The notes beneath the pieces were generated by a model that worked only from the letters and a program-made list of their open reading frames with translations, was not told the origin of the DNA and ran no database searches. This document shows positions 1 through 8,644 of a stretch of 64,000 nt of DNA, in pieces. Position 1 is the first letter of the stretch. Each line of letters starts with the position of its first letter. This DNA is from Methanocatella intestini (GTDB lineage Archaea > Methanobacteriota > Methanobacteria > Methanobacteriales > Methanobacteriaceae): assembly GCF_002252585.1 (NCBI RefSeq), contig NZ_NQLD01000014.1, one strand, 5' to 3'. Made by a program: the position numbers and the translations under genes.

Positions 1-291
1 TGTCCAATACAAGAGTATTGCGCAAAAAGCCAACGATATAAAACGATTAGTGATTATGGAAATCCCTCCAAAATCAGAATGCAACGGAAAATGGAAACTC
101 CTGAAGCGCAAGAAATCTACAAATTAAGATCAAAAACAGCTGAATTACCATTTGCAAACATGAAACAAAACATGCACTTAACAGAATTCACAACAACAGG
201 ATTAAAACAAGTAAATACTGAATTCAAACTATACGCAATCGGACATAACCTAAAAAGAATCTATAATGAAATAATCATGAAAAATAACTAA
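1..291 (+). pseudogene. IS1182-like transposase, C-terminal fragment cut by window edge
   Basis: The reading frame is open from base 1, so the first 26 codons before the internal ATG at 79 also belong to it. The product has two early cysteines, a basic stretch and the block TAELPFANMKQN, then TTTGLKQVNTEF and AIGHNLKRI. This is the usual C-terminal end of DDE transposases of the IS1182/DDE_Tnp_1_6 type, where the glutamate of TAE is the last catalytic acid. Only about 96 residues are visible; the rest lies upstream, so I cannot say whether the element is intact. It ends about 30 bases from the 3' end of a truncated DptF-like gene on the other strand, suggesting that the insertion sequence broke that gene. 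Confidence 0.7.
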
Positions 292-317
292 AAAATAAGA
301 AACAAACATAAATTTTT

Positions 318-1739
318 CTAGAAATAGAAATTCGTTAAATTTTGCGTCCCATCTTCAATTTTAATAATCAAATTTAAAATAACATCTTGAACTTTCTTAT
401 TTGATAACATTTCATAGTTATAAATAACAGGTGTCTCAATCCCCAACTCTTTATCTTTAAGATATGCTTGATAAAATGGGTTATTCTGACTATCATCGAC
501 CACTTTTTGAATTAATGAAGAAATATAAGTTGATGAAACCCTATTTTCATAGTCATCACCATTTAATTCAAACATATTATAATCTGCAAAACTAATTATA
601 TTCACATGCTCAGAATCATAATTTTGAGAAAAGTTATTTGGATCAAAAATATTGGAATCAACTAAATTTTGTTTAATGATTGTGTATTCTTCATTAGCAT
701 AATCAGATTCAATGAAATTATTTAAAACACCTAAATTAATAGCCAATATGAATTTTTCATTAGAATTATTGATATTACTATCTTTAAAAGCTGACAATAC
801 TTCAGATAATGTGTCAATAGAATTTTTATTTGGATCAAAACTTTCTGTTGCATCATTGTGAATTTTAAATTGATTAGCCAAATCAGGATAATGATTATTT
901 AAAAAAGCGAGCAAATGAGACTTACCATCCCCCACATTACCACACAGCATTACCAAATGAGCAGAATTATCATTCACAACTTCTTTAAGTTTTTTTATAA
1001 ATTCATTTTGAATTCCCCTTTCAACATGCAAATACTCTTTAAATGAATTTAAACTATCTGCATCTTCAACAGCTTCTTTAGAAGAATTTCTTAATTTATA
1101 TAATTCACCTAACAAATAACTACCTTTAATTTTCTTATACTCTTCAGAGAAATCATGTAATAAATAACCATTATCACGCCCTCCAATACCCTGGCGAAAG
1201 TTAACAATAGATGAATTATCTTCAGAAAGTGACATTTGAGCATGCTTCCCTATTTTAGAAGAAATTGCTTTATTCACCATATCCTCAATAGTATCTTTAG
1301 ATAACTCTTCTTTTTCATAAATAGGCCCTTCATATTTTTTAGAAACAAAATCAGGATCTTCACCATAATTTTTATAGAACCAAACTGCCACATTATACAA
1401 CATCCTATGCATAACATATGCTTTATCCATAGTAGATTCACCATCACTATGAGCAGCCTTATTACGAATTTTACGAGCTCTATCAAAACTTTTTTGATCA
1501 TAAAACGGAATAATATTATATCTTCCCAATTCTCTCAACCTATCAAATTGTGTATAATCCTTTAAATGACCAACATCGGCCAAATCACATATCTTTCCAG
1601 TAAATTCTTCAACAAGCGATCCTCCCAATAAAATTGCTGCTTTGGGATGCTTATTAACAACATTTACTTCCACTTCTTTACATTTTTCCGCAAACTCTGG
1701 AAATTTCTCTTCCAAAAAGGAAAAACAGTAATCACACAT
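318..1739 (-). pseudogene. DptF-like ATPase with N-terminal DUF4145/HEPN-like domain, 3' truncated
   Basis: Residues about 1-130 look like a DUF4145/HEPN-type domain with an R-x4-H signature (RNKAAH, residues 92-97). From about residue 180 the protein resembles DptF, the ATPase of phosphorothioation-dependent restriction (DptFGH), with a Walker A motif GNVGDGKSH at 267-275. DptF proteins usually have over 500 residues without an extra N-terminal domain. Here only about 290 residues of DptF-type sequence remain and the frame ends in an odd tail (GTQNLTNFYF) next to a transposase end, so the C-terminus is probably missing. The start is supported by GGTGTTGA just upstream. No dnd, dptG or dptH genes are in the window. 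Family assignment is from motif memory; an AAA ATPase of another defence system is the alternative. Confidence 0.6.
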
Positions 1740-2093
1740 AAATTCAACACCATAAACTTTTTACTTAAATTTAAAAATTGTTCCCATTATGAAAAATTGT
1801 TTTCATTTTTAAATAATAATTTAAATCATATTATATTTAAAGATTACTAAATTAATCCTATAAAAAAAGAAAATAATAATTAATATTCACTGAAAATAAA
1901 AATAAAACTATCATAAAATGAATAAAATAAAATAAAAAGAATAAAATTACTTTAAATTTAAAAATAAATAAAATATATTCACTAAATAAACACAAAATAG
2001 TATTAAAATAGATTATTTAATTATTCGCGAGTAAATTTAAACTTTTAAATAACAAAAAACTACAAAAATAAAAAAGTGAGAAATTCTCCTCAC
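1740..2093. other. AT-rich intergenic stretch, no gene seen
   Basis: About 350 bases between the DptF remnant and the small secreted protein gene. Both neighbours are on the minus strand. The sequence is extremely AT-rich with short poly-A and poly-T runs. I see no open frame with a ribosome binding site, no tRNA and no convincing hairpin. It must hold the promoter of the truncated gene, but several TATA-like stretches fit equally well. Confidence 0.5.
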
Positions 2094-2528
2094 CTAAACA
2101 ATAACTTTCTCAAGTAAACTTTCATCTTCAACAGTAAATATACTGACTTTTCCATTTTTAATATATGTAAAAAAGTATAATCCTGCATCTTTATCATGAT
2201 CCAATAAACCATCATAACCTTTTATGGTTTTTTTAACATCAGTAGGTTCTTTTAAATCATCCAAACTTAACTTATCAGTATCCTTACCATGGAAAACAGA
2301 TATGTGTATCATCTTATTGGAACTGTCGAAATATGTGCGATTATATATTTTAAAGCCGTCTTCATTTGTTACACCTTCAGTAGCTAAAGATGTTTCTTCT
2401 GTATAGGCGTCAGGAATGCAAAACTTCATTCCGTCAACTTCAATATTCTGCACAGCACATACTGAACCGATTCCAATAGCTAAAACAGCAAATACTCCCA
2501 AAGTAATCAAAATTTTTCTAGAAACCAT
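2094..2528 (-). CDS. small secreted or membrane-anchored protein of unknown function
   Basis: The 144-residue product begins with a positively charged end and a hydrophobic segment (residues about 5-25, ending in VCAVQ), which reads as a signal peptide or a single N-terminal anchor. The mature part is small, mixed alpha/beta in character, rich in Asp, Lys and Gly, and lacks metal-binding or catalytic motifs I recognise. Only one cysteine lies outside the leader (in FCIPDAY), so disulfides are unlikely. GGAGGT stands six bases before the ATG, so the start is secure. Small lipoprotein-like proteins of this kind are common in Methanobrevibacter. No function can be assigned. The gene is divergent from the DUF4258 gene and may share its promoter region. 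Confidence 0.7.
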   Translation of the reverse strand: MVSRKILITLGVFAVLAIGIGSVCAVQNIEVDGMKFCIPDAYTEETSLATEGVTNEDGFKIYNRTYFDSSNKMIHISVFHGKDTDKLSLDDLKEPTDVKKTIKGYDGLLDHDKDAGLYFFTYIKNGKVSIFTVEDESLLEKVIV

Positions 2529-2642
2529 GAAAAACCTCCAATAGGTATTAGTTTATAAAATGAAATTAATATAATTACCTATATTCTTCTAAACAAAATA
2601 AGCTGATTTTAAAAATATTCTAAACAAATTAAAAACACAACC

Positions 2643-2673
2643 TATAAAAGCAACTAAATATGAAATTAAAAGT
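2643..2673 (+). promoter_or_regulatory. TATA box placed for a leaderless transcript
   Basis: TATAAAAG at 2643-2650 is centred about 27 bases before the ATG of the DUF4258 gene at 2674. In archaea, transcription usually starts about 25-27 bases after the TATA centre, so the start site would fall on or next to the ATG. No Shine-Dalgarno sequence is present (the upstream bases are gaaattaaaagt), which fits a leaderless mRNA. This is inference from spacing. Confidence 0.4.
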
Positions 2674-3051
2674 ATGAACATTTTTGACGAATATATTGTC
2701 GGAAACCTCAGCAACATTAACTGGTGCTTTGAAAACACTCATTTTGTTCAAAGGCTTGATGACAACGGAATCTCAAGAGAGTATATTGTAGACACCATAT
2801 TAAATGAAGAGCCTTTAAGATATGAACCTAGCGGAAATCACCAGTATGAAGTTATTTTTCCGGCTCCGAAAACTAAGAAATACTCTGAAATCAAGGTTGT
2901 TTTTGCCTGTGACAACAACACAATAAATTTGGTAACGGTAATGCCCAATGCCACTACAAACAGACAGCAGAACACCTACAAGTCCAGAGATTATAAAAGT
3001 CTGGAAAAAAAGAAACAGAAAGCCTATTCCAAAAGAAAGAAACTTTATTAA
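2674..3051 (+). CDS. DUF4258-like protein
   Basis: The 125-residue product starts with the pattern HFVQRLDDNGISREYIVDTIL, which matches the opening of DUF4258 proteins (a histidine and a basic residue, then an 'R-x-I-s-x-e-x-i' helix). It continues with a strand-rich core (YEVIFPAP, IKVVFAC, INLVTVMP) and a lysine-rich C-terminal tail of about 30 residues. DUF4258 proteins are small, sporadically distributed, and sometimes compared with BrnT/RelE-like toxins. I see no antitoxin gene beside it, so a toxin role is not supported. The gene has no ribosome binding site and probably gives a leaderless mRNA. It is convergent with the symporter gene. Confidence 0.55.
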   Translation: MNIFDEYIVGNLSNINWCFENTHFVQRLDDNGISREYIVDTILNEEPLRYEPSGNHQYEVIFPAPKTKKYSEIKVVFACDNNTINLVTVMPNATTNRQQNTYKSRDYKSLEKKKQKAYSKRKKLY

Positions 3052-3055
3052 AAGT

Positions 3056-3088
3056 GTGTTTTAAGGAGCATAACACTCCCTTAAACAC
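3056..3088. terminator. imperfect hairpin between convergent genes
   Basis: Just after the DUF4258 stop codon, gtgttttaaggag (3056-3068) can pair with ctcccttaaacac (3076-3088) through a stem with two single-base bulges and a 7-base loop. It lies between two convergent genes. The poly-T tract expected after an intrinsic terminator is weak on both sides. Confidence 0.3.
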
Positions 3089-3191
3089 GTGAGAAGGTTT
3101 TAAACGAATCAAAAAAATAAATTTTTTTGTTGATATATTACAATATGATTTAAAAAAAACCATATTACACCTTACTATTTGTTATTAACAC

Positions 3192-4658
3192 TTATTTATA
3201 ATCTTCGAATTTTGTCAGCATAACACTGGCTATTAAAATACTGAGAGTAATGATTACGTCAACAGCCAGTTCCAGAAATCCGCCTGTTTTAATCAGATCA
3301 ATAATTCCGAATGTCCAAACTATGAAAATTACACATGGCAGTATATATTTAATAATTGCAACCCATAACTTTCCAACATGCACTATAGAATTTTTGTTTA
3401 CAACTTCAATTAAATCATCAATTCCTAAAATCCATCCAAATATAATACACTGCAATGCGATTAAAAACAATATTCCGAACTGGTTCAAAAATCCGTCCAC
3501 TATTTCAACAAGATAGCTGGAGATTCCGCATGTGAAAAACATTGAAATCATAAATCCGACACCACATAATATACTGGCTGATTTTTTACGGGTAAATCCA
3601 AACTTATCACATACAGAATTAAGTAACGGCTCTAAAAATCCCAGAGCAGAAGTTATTCCTGCAAATAATATAGCCAAGAAAAACAGAGGTCCCAATATCT
3701 TACCTGCCATACCCATTGTATTGAAGATTGTCGGAAATACAATAAATACAAGACCTGTACCCTGTCTGATTAGGCTTTCAATCGGAACACCTGAAGTTAC
3801 TGACATGAATCCCAATATTGAAAACACTCCAAATGCAGTGAATATCTCAAAACCTGAGTTTGAACTAACTACAATCAGTACATTGTTGATTAATTTTGAA
3901 TCTTCAGGCAGATAACTTGCATATGTAAGTGCAATAGCCATTCCCAAACTTAAGGAAAATATAATCTGTGAAAATGCAGCAAGCCATATGTTTACATCAA
4001 AAAGCACTGACCAGTCAGGAGTCAGCAGTGTTTCAATTCCCAGATTATGACCAGGCAATGTCAGGGAAAATATTACAATAGCTGCCATTATAACAAAGAG
4101 TAATGGAATCAGCACTTTGGATACTTTGCCTATTCCGGAGTTCAGCTCTTTTTTTGAAATAAACCATATCATTACCCATACAATAACCAGTCCCGCTACT
4201 GTCGGAAGTATCAGATGTGACCAGTCAGAAATTGTAGAGTCTCCACCAACATAATTTGAGAAAAATCCTGCAGGATCAGCTCCCCAGCCTAAAAACGGAC
4301 TTGCTCCAAGATAAACTATATCCCATGCAAGAATAACCATATAATAGGTTACAACACCAAATGCCAGAAGACCTAAAATCCATCCTATTACTTCAAATCT
4401 CGGTCTTATTTTGTGGAGCAGATTTGAAAAGGATGTTTTGAATTTGAACCCCAAACCATATTCCAAAATAAGAAAGGGAATTCCCAGAAGTCCGATAGCT
4501 ACAAAATAGGGAATGAAAAAGGATCCTCCACCATTGGAGTACAATACATAGCTGAAACGCCATATATTACCTAATCCAACAGCAGCACCTATCATTGACA
4601 TTAAAAATGCAAGAGAAGAGTTCCACTGGCTTTTATTGTTTTGATTCATAATTATCAT
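3192..4658 (-). CDS. sodium-dependent transporter, NSS/SNF family
   Basis: This is a polytopic membrane protein of about 488 residues with 11-12 hydrophobic segments. The first carries the sodium-binding signature of the neurotransmitter:sodium symporter family (GAAVGLGNIWRFSYV, then GGGSFFIPY). Family members such as LeuT and MhsT take up amino acids using a sodium gradient; the substrate cannot be read from sequence. The frame begins inside the end of the CapA-like gene, so the two are probably translationally coupled. An alternative start nine bases downstream (4649, MNQNNKS) is equally plausible and perhaps better, since family N-termini are usually short before the first segment. Confidence 0.85.
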   Translation of the reverse strand: MIIMNQNNKSQWNSSLAFLMSMIGAAVGLGNIWRFSYVLYSNGGGSFFIPYFVAIGLLGIPFLILEYGLGFKFKTSFSNLLHKIRPRFEVIGWILGLLAFGVVTYYMVILAWDIVYLGASPFLGWGADPAGFFSNYVGGDSTISDWSHLILPTVAGLVIVWVMIWFISKKELNSGIGKVSKVLIPLLFVIMAAIVIFSLTLPGHNLGIETLLTPDWSVLFDVNIWLAAFSQIIFSLSLGMAIALTYASYLPEDSKLINNVLIVVSSNSGFEIFTAFGVFSILGFMSVTSGVPIESLIRQGTGLVFIVFPTIFNTMGMAGKILGPLFFLAILFAGITSALGFLEPLLNSVCDKFGFTRKKSASILCGVGFMISMFFTCGISSYLVEIVDGFLNQFGILFLIALQCIIFGWILGIDDLIEVVNKNSIVHVGKLWVAIIKYILPCVIFIVWTFGIIDLIKTGGFLELAVDVIITLSILIASVMLTKFEDYK

Positions 4659-5724
4659 CAGTTAAATTAAAATACAATTTACCGGTACCTTCCGGTGTTA
4701 TTTCCAAATCATCACATTGAGGAGACAGTGAATTAAGTAAACTGGTTCCCTCATCAGGTCCCATAAAGTAAGGCAGGTATCCTGAAATAATCACAGGATA
4801 AACTGTACACTCTCCAGTATCATTGACAAAGTCCATTTTGACTATATATGCAATGTGAGTTGCTGAATTTGACATGTCAAATATGAAGTTTCCCAGACTG
4901 TAGAATATAGGCTTGCCTTTATACATTTCAATTCCCTGCGTTACATGAGGATGTGAACCTAAAACAGCATCTGCCCCATAATCTATTACTTCATGAGCCA
5001 TCTTTTCCTGATCAGGATTTGGTGAACGGGAGTATTCATTTCCAAAGTGGAAATAAACAATTACAACATCTGAACCATTTGCCTTTGCATCCTGAATTTG
5101 ATGTTTTGCAACATCACTGTCATATGCGGAATAACCCGGATCAGAACCGTTAGCCTGAGGCATTACATCAGTACTATATTCTTTAAAGTTGTTTGAATCC
5201 ATATAATTGATTATAGTAATATTTCTTCCGTTTATATCACTGCTTGCGGTTTGGCGAGCCTGAGATTCATTATTTCCTGCACCGATATGAGTGATGCCCG
5301 CATCATCCAAAGACTTTAAGGTATCGTTCATACCGTCAGTGCCGTAATCAAATAAATGGTTGTTAGCCAGTGCTGCAACTGTATTGTTGTTAGCCTTAGC
5401 TAATGGAACATAGGAAGGATCGCATTTAAGCGGAACATCCCCTTTTACAGCATACCCTGAAGTTGTTGCAGCATTTTCAAAATTGATTAATAATAAATCT
5501 GCACTTCCGGTTACATTTTCCACATGTCTGAAAGGACTTTCATCCAAACTTAATACCCCAGCCATATTACGTGCAAACATCACATCACCAGTTACAACAA
5601 CAGAAGCATTACCTTTAGGCACTTCCATTATTGAATTATCTAATGTGAATGTAGCTACAGCAGCTATTGCAGACAATACTGCCAAAACAGCAATTAAAAC
5701 CAAAGTTGATTTTTTAAACCTCAT
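4633..5724 (-). CDS. CapA-family protein (metallophosphatase fold), membrane-anchored
   Basis: After a hydrophobic N-terminal segment (residues 6-27) comes a CapA/PGA_cap domain: VVVTGDVMFAR, NFENA, ALANNHLFDYG, YFHFGNEY and GSHPHV. The Asp, Asn and His residues are those that form the dimetal site of the calcineurin-like fold. CapA is named for poly-gamma-glutamate capsule export in Bacillus, but most archaeal members are uncharacterised; a surface polymer or envelope role is inference. The ATG at 5724 is preferred over the in-frame TTG just before it because GAGGT lies eight bases upstream. The start overlaps the end of ftsY, so it is transcribed with the translation cluster. Confidence 0.82.
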   Translation of the reverse strand: MRFKKSTLVLIAVLAVLSAIAAVATFTLDNSIMEVPKGNASVVVTGDVMFARNMAGVLSLDESPFRHVENVTGSADLLLINFENAATTSGYAVKGDVPLKCDPSYVPLAKANNNTVAALANNHLFDYGTDGMNDTLKSLDDAGITHIGAGNNESQARQTASSDINGRNITIINYMDSNNFKEYSTDVMPQANGSDPGYSAYDSDVAKHQIQDAKANGSDVVIVYFHFGNEYSRSPNPDQEKMAHEVIDYGADAVLGSHPHVTQGIEMYKGKPIFYSLGNFIFDMSNSATHIAYIVKMDFVNDTGECTVYPVIISGYLPYFMGPDEGTSLLNSLSPQCDDLEITPEGTGKLYFNLTDDNYESKQ

Positions 5725-7123
5725 CAACAGTTACCTCTTCCCCACTTTCAGAAAAGAGCTGATTCAGCATCCAGTCAGCATCATATTCCCTGATGTCATC
5801 ATATCCCTGACCCATTCCCAAAAAGAGAATAGGTTTTTTAATAACATAACCGATAGATAAGGATGCTCCCCCTTTACTGTCAGCATCTGCTTTGGTTAAA
5901 ATAACACCGTCAATATCAATAGCTTCATTAAATTTGGAAGCCTGCTGAGTTGCATCATTACCAGTTAAGGCATCTCCTACAAATACAACCAAATCAGGTT
6001 TTGCAACTCTCTTAATCTTTTTCATTTCATCCATAAGATTGGTGTTGGTCTGCATCCTACCTGCAGTATCAATTAAAACCAGCTCTTTACCCTGAGCTTT
6101 TGCATGTTCAACTGCATCAAATGCAACAGCTGCAGGATCTGAACCTTTCTGGTGTTTGATAAGTTTAACTCCAACATTGTCTGCATGATAATTAACCTGT
6201 TCAATAGCACCTGCTCTGAAAGTATCTGCAGCAGCTATTACAGGAGTATAACCTTTTTTAAGATAGTAATTAGCTAATTTACCGATAGTTGTTGTTTTAC
6301 CTGTACCGTTAATACCGACAAACATTACAACAAGAGGTTCACCCTGTGCTTTTTTGGCTTCAATCATTTCAGTCATTGACTTGCCCGGAATGTCAATAAT
6401 TTCAGCTACAGCATTTCTTAGTGCATTGTATGTGTATTCAGTAATATCATTGCTTCTTTTGATTTTACGGCCAACAAGATCATCTTTAACAGAATCCACT
6501 ACTGCACTAGCTACTTCCATAGCTACATCCCCTTCCAGAAGACCCATTTCAAGTTCCCATAAAATATCTTCAAGATGTTTTTCTGAAATTGTTTTGGCAG
6601 TAATAAATGAAAACATTCCGCCTGGTTCATCCTCTTCATCTTCTTCAGAGTCTTCATCATTACTTCTGTTCCAGAAATGAGATTTTTTCTCTTCTGTTTC
6701 ATCATCAGAATCATCATCCTCCACTTCAGAAGAATCTTCCTCTTTATTTTTACTCCAGAAACGGGATTTTTTAGGTTCTTCCTCTTGAGGTTCTTCAGGA
6801 GATTCTTCAGGAGGCTCTTCTTTTTTATCATCACCTGATTTTTTACCAAAACTCCAAAAACCGGATTTTTCCTTCTTATCTTCAGAGTCTTCATCATCTG
6901 AAGTGTCAGCTTCATCGGAAATACTTTCAACTTCCTGAGGAATTTCAGCTATATCACTTTTAGAATCCTCTTCTTCTTTCTTATCTTTCTTACCAAATGA
7001 AAAAAAGGAGAATTTTTTACCTGATTCCTCTTCAAGATTGTTTTCTTCCTGTGCTTCTTCAATAAGCTCTTCTTCTAATTTATCACTAGTTCGTGAAAAC
7101 TTCTTTTTCAAAGATTCAAACAA
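5714..7123 (-). CDS. ftsY: signal recognition particle receptor FtsY
   Basis: FtsY is the membrane-associated SRP receptor GTPase that docks ribosome-SRP complexes at the membrane. Residues about 175-460 hold the NG domain: GTGKTTTIGKLANYY (G1), AADTFRAGAIEQ, DTAGRMQTN (G3), TKADADSKGGASLS (G4/G5) and the closing GxGQxYDDIREYD. Residues 1-170 are a highly acidic, lysine-punctuated region with recurring aromatic units (FSFFSFGKK, FWSFGKK, RFWSKNK, HFWNRSN). The start is a TTG preceded by AGGTTGTG; no ATG is available before the conserved domain without losing the acidic region. It lies downstream of pfdA, with capA overlapping its 3' end. Confidence 0.95.
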   Translation of the reverse strand: MFESLKKKFSRTSDKLEEELIEEAQEENNLEEESGKKFSFFSFGKKDKKEEEDSKSDIAEIPQEVESISDEADTSDDEDSEDKKEKSGFWSFGKKSGDDKKEEPPEESPEEPQEEEPKKSRFWSKNKEEDSSEVEDDDSDDETEEKKSHFWNRSNDEDSEEDEEDEPGGMFSFITAKTISEKHLEDILWELEMGLLEGDVAMEVASAVVDSVKDDLVGRKIKRSNDITEYTYNALRNAVAEIIDIPGKSMTEMIEAKKAQGEPLVVMFVGINGTGKTTTIGKLANYYLKKGYTPVIAAADTFRAGAIEQVNYHADNVGVKLIKHQKGSDPAAVAFDAVEHAKAQGKELVLIDTAGRMQTNTNLMDEMKKIKRVAKPDLVVFVGDALTGNDATQQASKFNEAIDIDGVILTKADADSKGGASLSIGYVIKKPILFLGMGQGYDDIREYDADWMLNQLFSESGEEVTVDEV

Positions 7124-7239
7124 ATTTTACACAACCTTATGGTTTAATTAGAAAATAATATGTTTTTTATAATATTTAAAAAATAAGCAAAATATGGAAA
7201 AATAAATTAAATAAAAAAAGTAAAAAAAGGAAGTTATAT

Positions 7240-7680
7240 CTAGTTTAATCCGGTAGCTGACATGTTTCCTTGAGCAACAGCAGCTAACTGTTCTGCCTGA
7301 GCAGATAAAGATCCGATAATGTCAGACACCTGTTGCATATTAGCCAACATTTTATCTAAACTGTCTTCCAGATCTTTTTTCTGTCTTGCAATAGTTTCTC
7401 TTGCTCCGTCAACATCTTTTTTAACAGCTATTCCAGAACCAATACTTACAATAACTTCATCGGTGTTTTTAAGTTCACCTTTAATGAAAGAACCAGCACC
7501 TACAGGTACGAAAGCTTCAACAGAATCTTTACCTTCCAAATCATCTAAAGTGTTGGTTAATGCATCAACTTCAGCAATGGAAGCTCTGACTAATTCAATT
7601 TGTTGCTGAATTAAGTCTCCTTGCTGTTTGTACACATTTATTTCATTAAGTAATTGATTAAATTTTTGCTGATCTTCCAT
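7240..7680 (-). CDS. pfdA: prefoldin subunit alpha
   Basis: The 146-residue protein has the prefoldin alpha plan: an N-terminal coiled coil (residues 1-50), a beta-hairpin core (SVEAFVPVGAGSFIKGEL, VIVSIGSGIAVKKD), and a C-terminal coiled coil. Prefoldin alpha2-beta4 is a jellyfish-shaped chaperone that passes unfolded proteins to the thermosome. The beta subunit is not in this window. GGGTG before the ATG fixes the start. It sits between rpl18a and ftsY, the usual archaeal order. Confidence 0.95.
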   Translation of the reverse strand: MEDQQKFNQLLNEINVYKQQGDLIQQQIELVRASIAEVDALTNTLDDLEGKDSVEAFVPVGAGSFIKGELKNTDEVIVSIGSGIAVKKDVDGARETIARQKKDLEDSLDKMLANMQQVSDIIGSLSAQAEQLAAVAQGNMSATGLN

Positions 7681-7690
7681 AGTAACACCC

Positions 7691-7915
7691 TTATAAAATT
7701 TCTTTTAAAATTGGGTCTATAACGTCTTCAGGTGCGATTTCAGCAATATCTTTAATAGAAATTTGGTTTCTGTTTAAACCATGTTTACTTCCAAAACGTT
7801 CATAAATTTTTTCTTCTAAATCAGCCACATTGGTAGCTTTGTATTCTTTAGTAAATTTATGATATGAATCGCCCATTACAAAAGTACCTTTAACTCTGTA
7901 AATTTTTGTTATCAT
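7691..7915 (-). CDS. rpl18a: 50S ribosomal protein L18Ae (LX)
   Basis: The 74-residue protein begins YRVKGTFVMGD and contains FTKEYKATN and KHGLNRNQISI, the signature of archaeal LX/L18a, a small protein of the large ribosomal subunit. Its length is normal for archaea (eukaryotic L18a is longer). It lies 21 bases after eif6 and 10 bases before pfdA, so it is inside one operon. Confidence 0.93.
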   Translation of the reverse strand: MITKIYRVKGTFVMGDSYHKFTKEYKATNVADLEEKIYERFGSKHGLNRNQISIKDIAEIAPEDVIDPILKEIL

Positions 7916-7936
7916 ATTAACTCCTCAGGATATTAT

Positions 7937-8608
7937 TTATAAATCGTCTAAAAAGCCTAATGCTTCTTCAACTCTAGCCATTTCAGGACCTGTACTTTCT
8001 TTAGCTACAATAGCTCCGCTTGAATTCACAAGAGAGCATGCCCCAACTAAAGAAATACCTCTACCTACAGTACCAATATCTCCTTCAACACCAAATACAT
8101 CACGAGCAAAGTCTACTTCAGTTTCAGTGGCATTTTTATCCATTAAAAATCCTTTGTTGGTAACTGTAATCAGTGAACCTATAATGTCGCTTCCAACCAT
8201 GGAAGTTGATTCAACATTTACATCTAAAGTATCTTCAATGACTTTAACTGCCCCATCAGATAAAAATGGGCTTACAATAGCTCCGGTATCATTAGCTGCA
8301 ACAATATTACCTACTGCAGTATAATTTCCTGGAATTGTAGCTACATTTAAACCTAATTCTTCAAACTGTTTAACTTCTCTATCTAATACATGTGGGGAAA
8401 CAACAATACCGTTTGAATTAGCTACAGCTAAAGATCCGATAAGATTACATCCGGAAATAGAAGATTTTACAGCCTCAACTTCTAATGTTTCCTCAATCAA
8501 CTTAACTTTTTCATCAAGAAGATTGTAAGGAACAATAGCCAAATCATCAGTTGCTAAAATAAATACTCCTATATTAGGATTATCTACAATGTTTATTCTT
8601 CTTAACAT
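7937..8608 (-). CDS. eif6: translation initiation factor 6 (anti-association factor)
   Basis: At 223 residues this is full-length archaeal aIF6, the five-fold pseudosymmetric protein that binds the large subunit and blocks premature joining of the small subunit. The repeating subdomains are visible as recurring units such as NIGVFILATDDLAIVP, GSLAVANSNGIVVSP, NIVAANDTGAIVSP and GSLITVTNKGFLM. It lies between rpl31e and rpl18a, its standard neighbours, and is probably co-transcribed with them. Confidence 0.95.
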   Translation of the reverse strand: MLRRINIVDNPNIGVFILATDDLAIVPYNLLDEKVKLIEETLEVEAVKSSISGCNLIGSLAVANSNGIVVSPHVLDREVKQFEELGLNVATIPGNYTAVGNIVAANDTGAIVSPFLSDGAVKVIEDTLDVNVESTSMVGSDIIGSLITVTNKGFLMDKNATETEVDFARDVFGVEGDIGTVGRGISLVGACSLVNSSGAIVAKESTGPEMARVEEALGFLDDL

Positions 8609-8644
8609 ATTGTTACCTCACGCAGTATTGAAGTAGTATTATAG

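Noticed and set aside
2674..3051. DUF4258 gene as the toxin of a toxin-antitoxin pair
   Set aside because: No small partner gene overlaps or adjoins it; both neighbours are unrelated and on the opposite strand.
6523..6930. Long open frame overlapping the acidic part of ftsY on the same strand
   Set aside because: It arises from the repetitive GAA/GAT/AAA codons of the FtsY acidic region read in another frame; it is Lys/Met-rich low complexity with no start signal.
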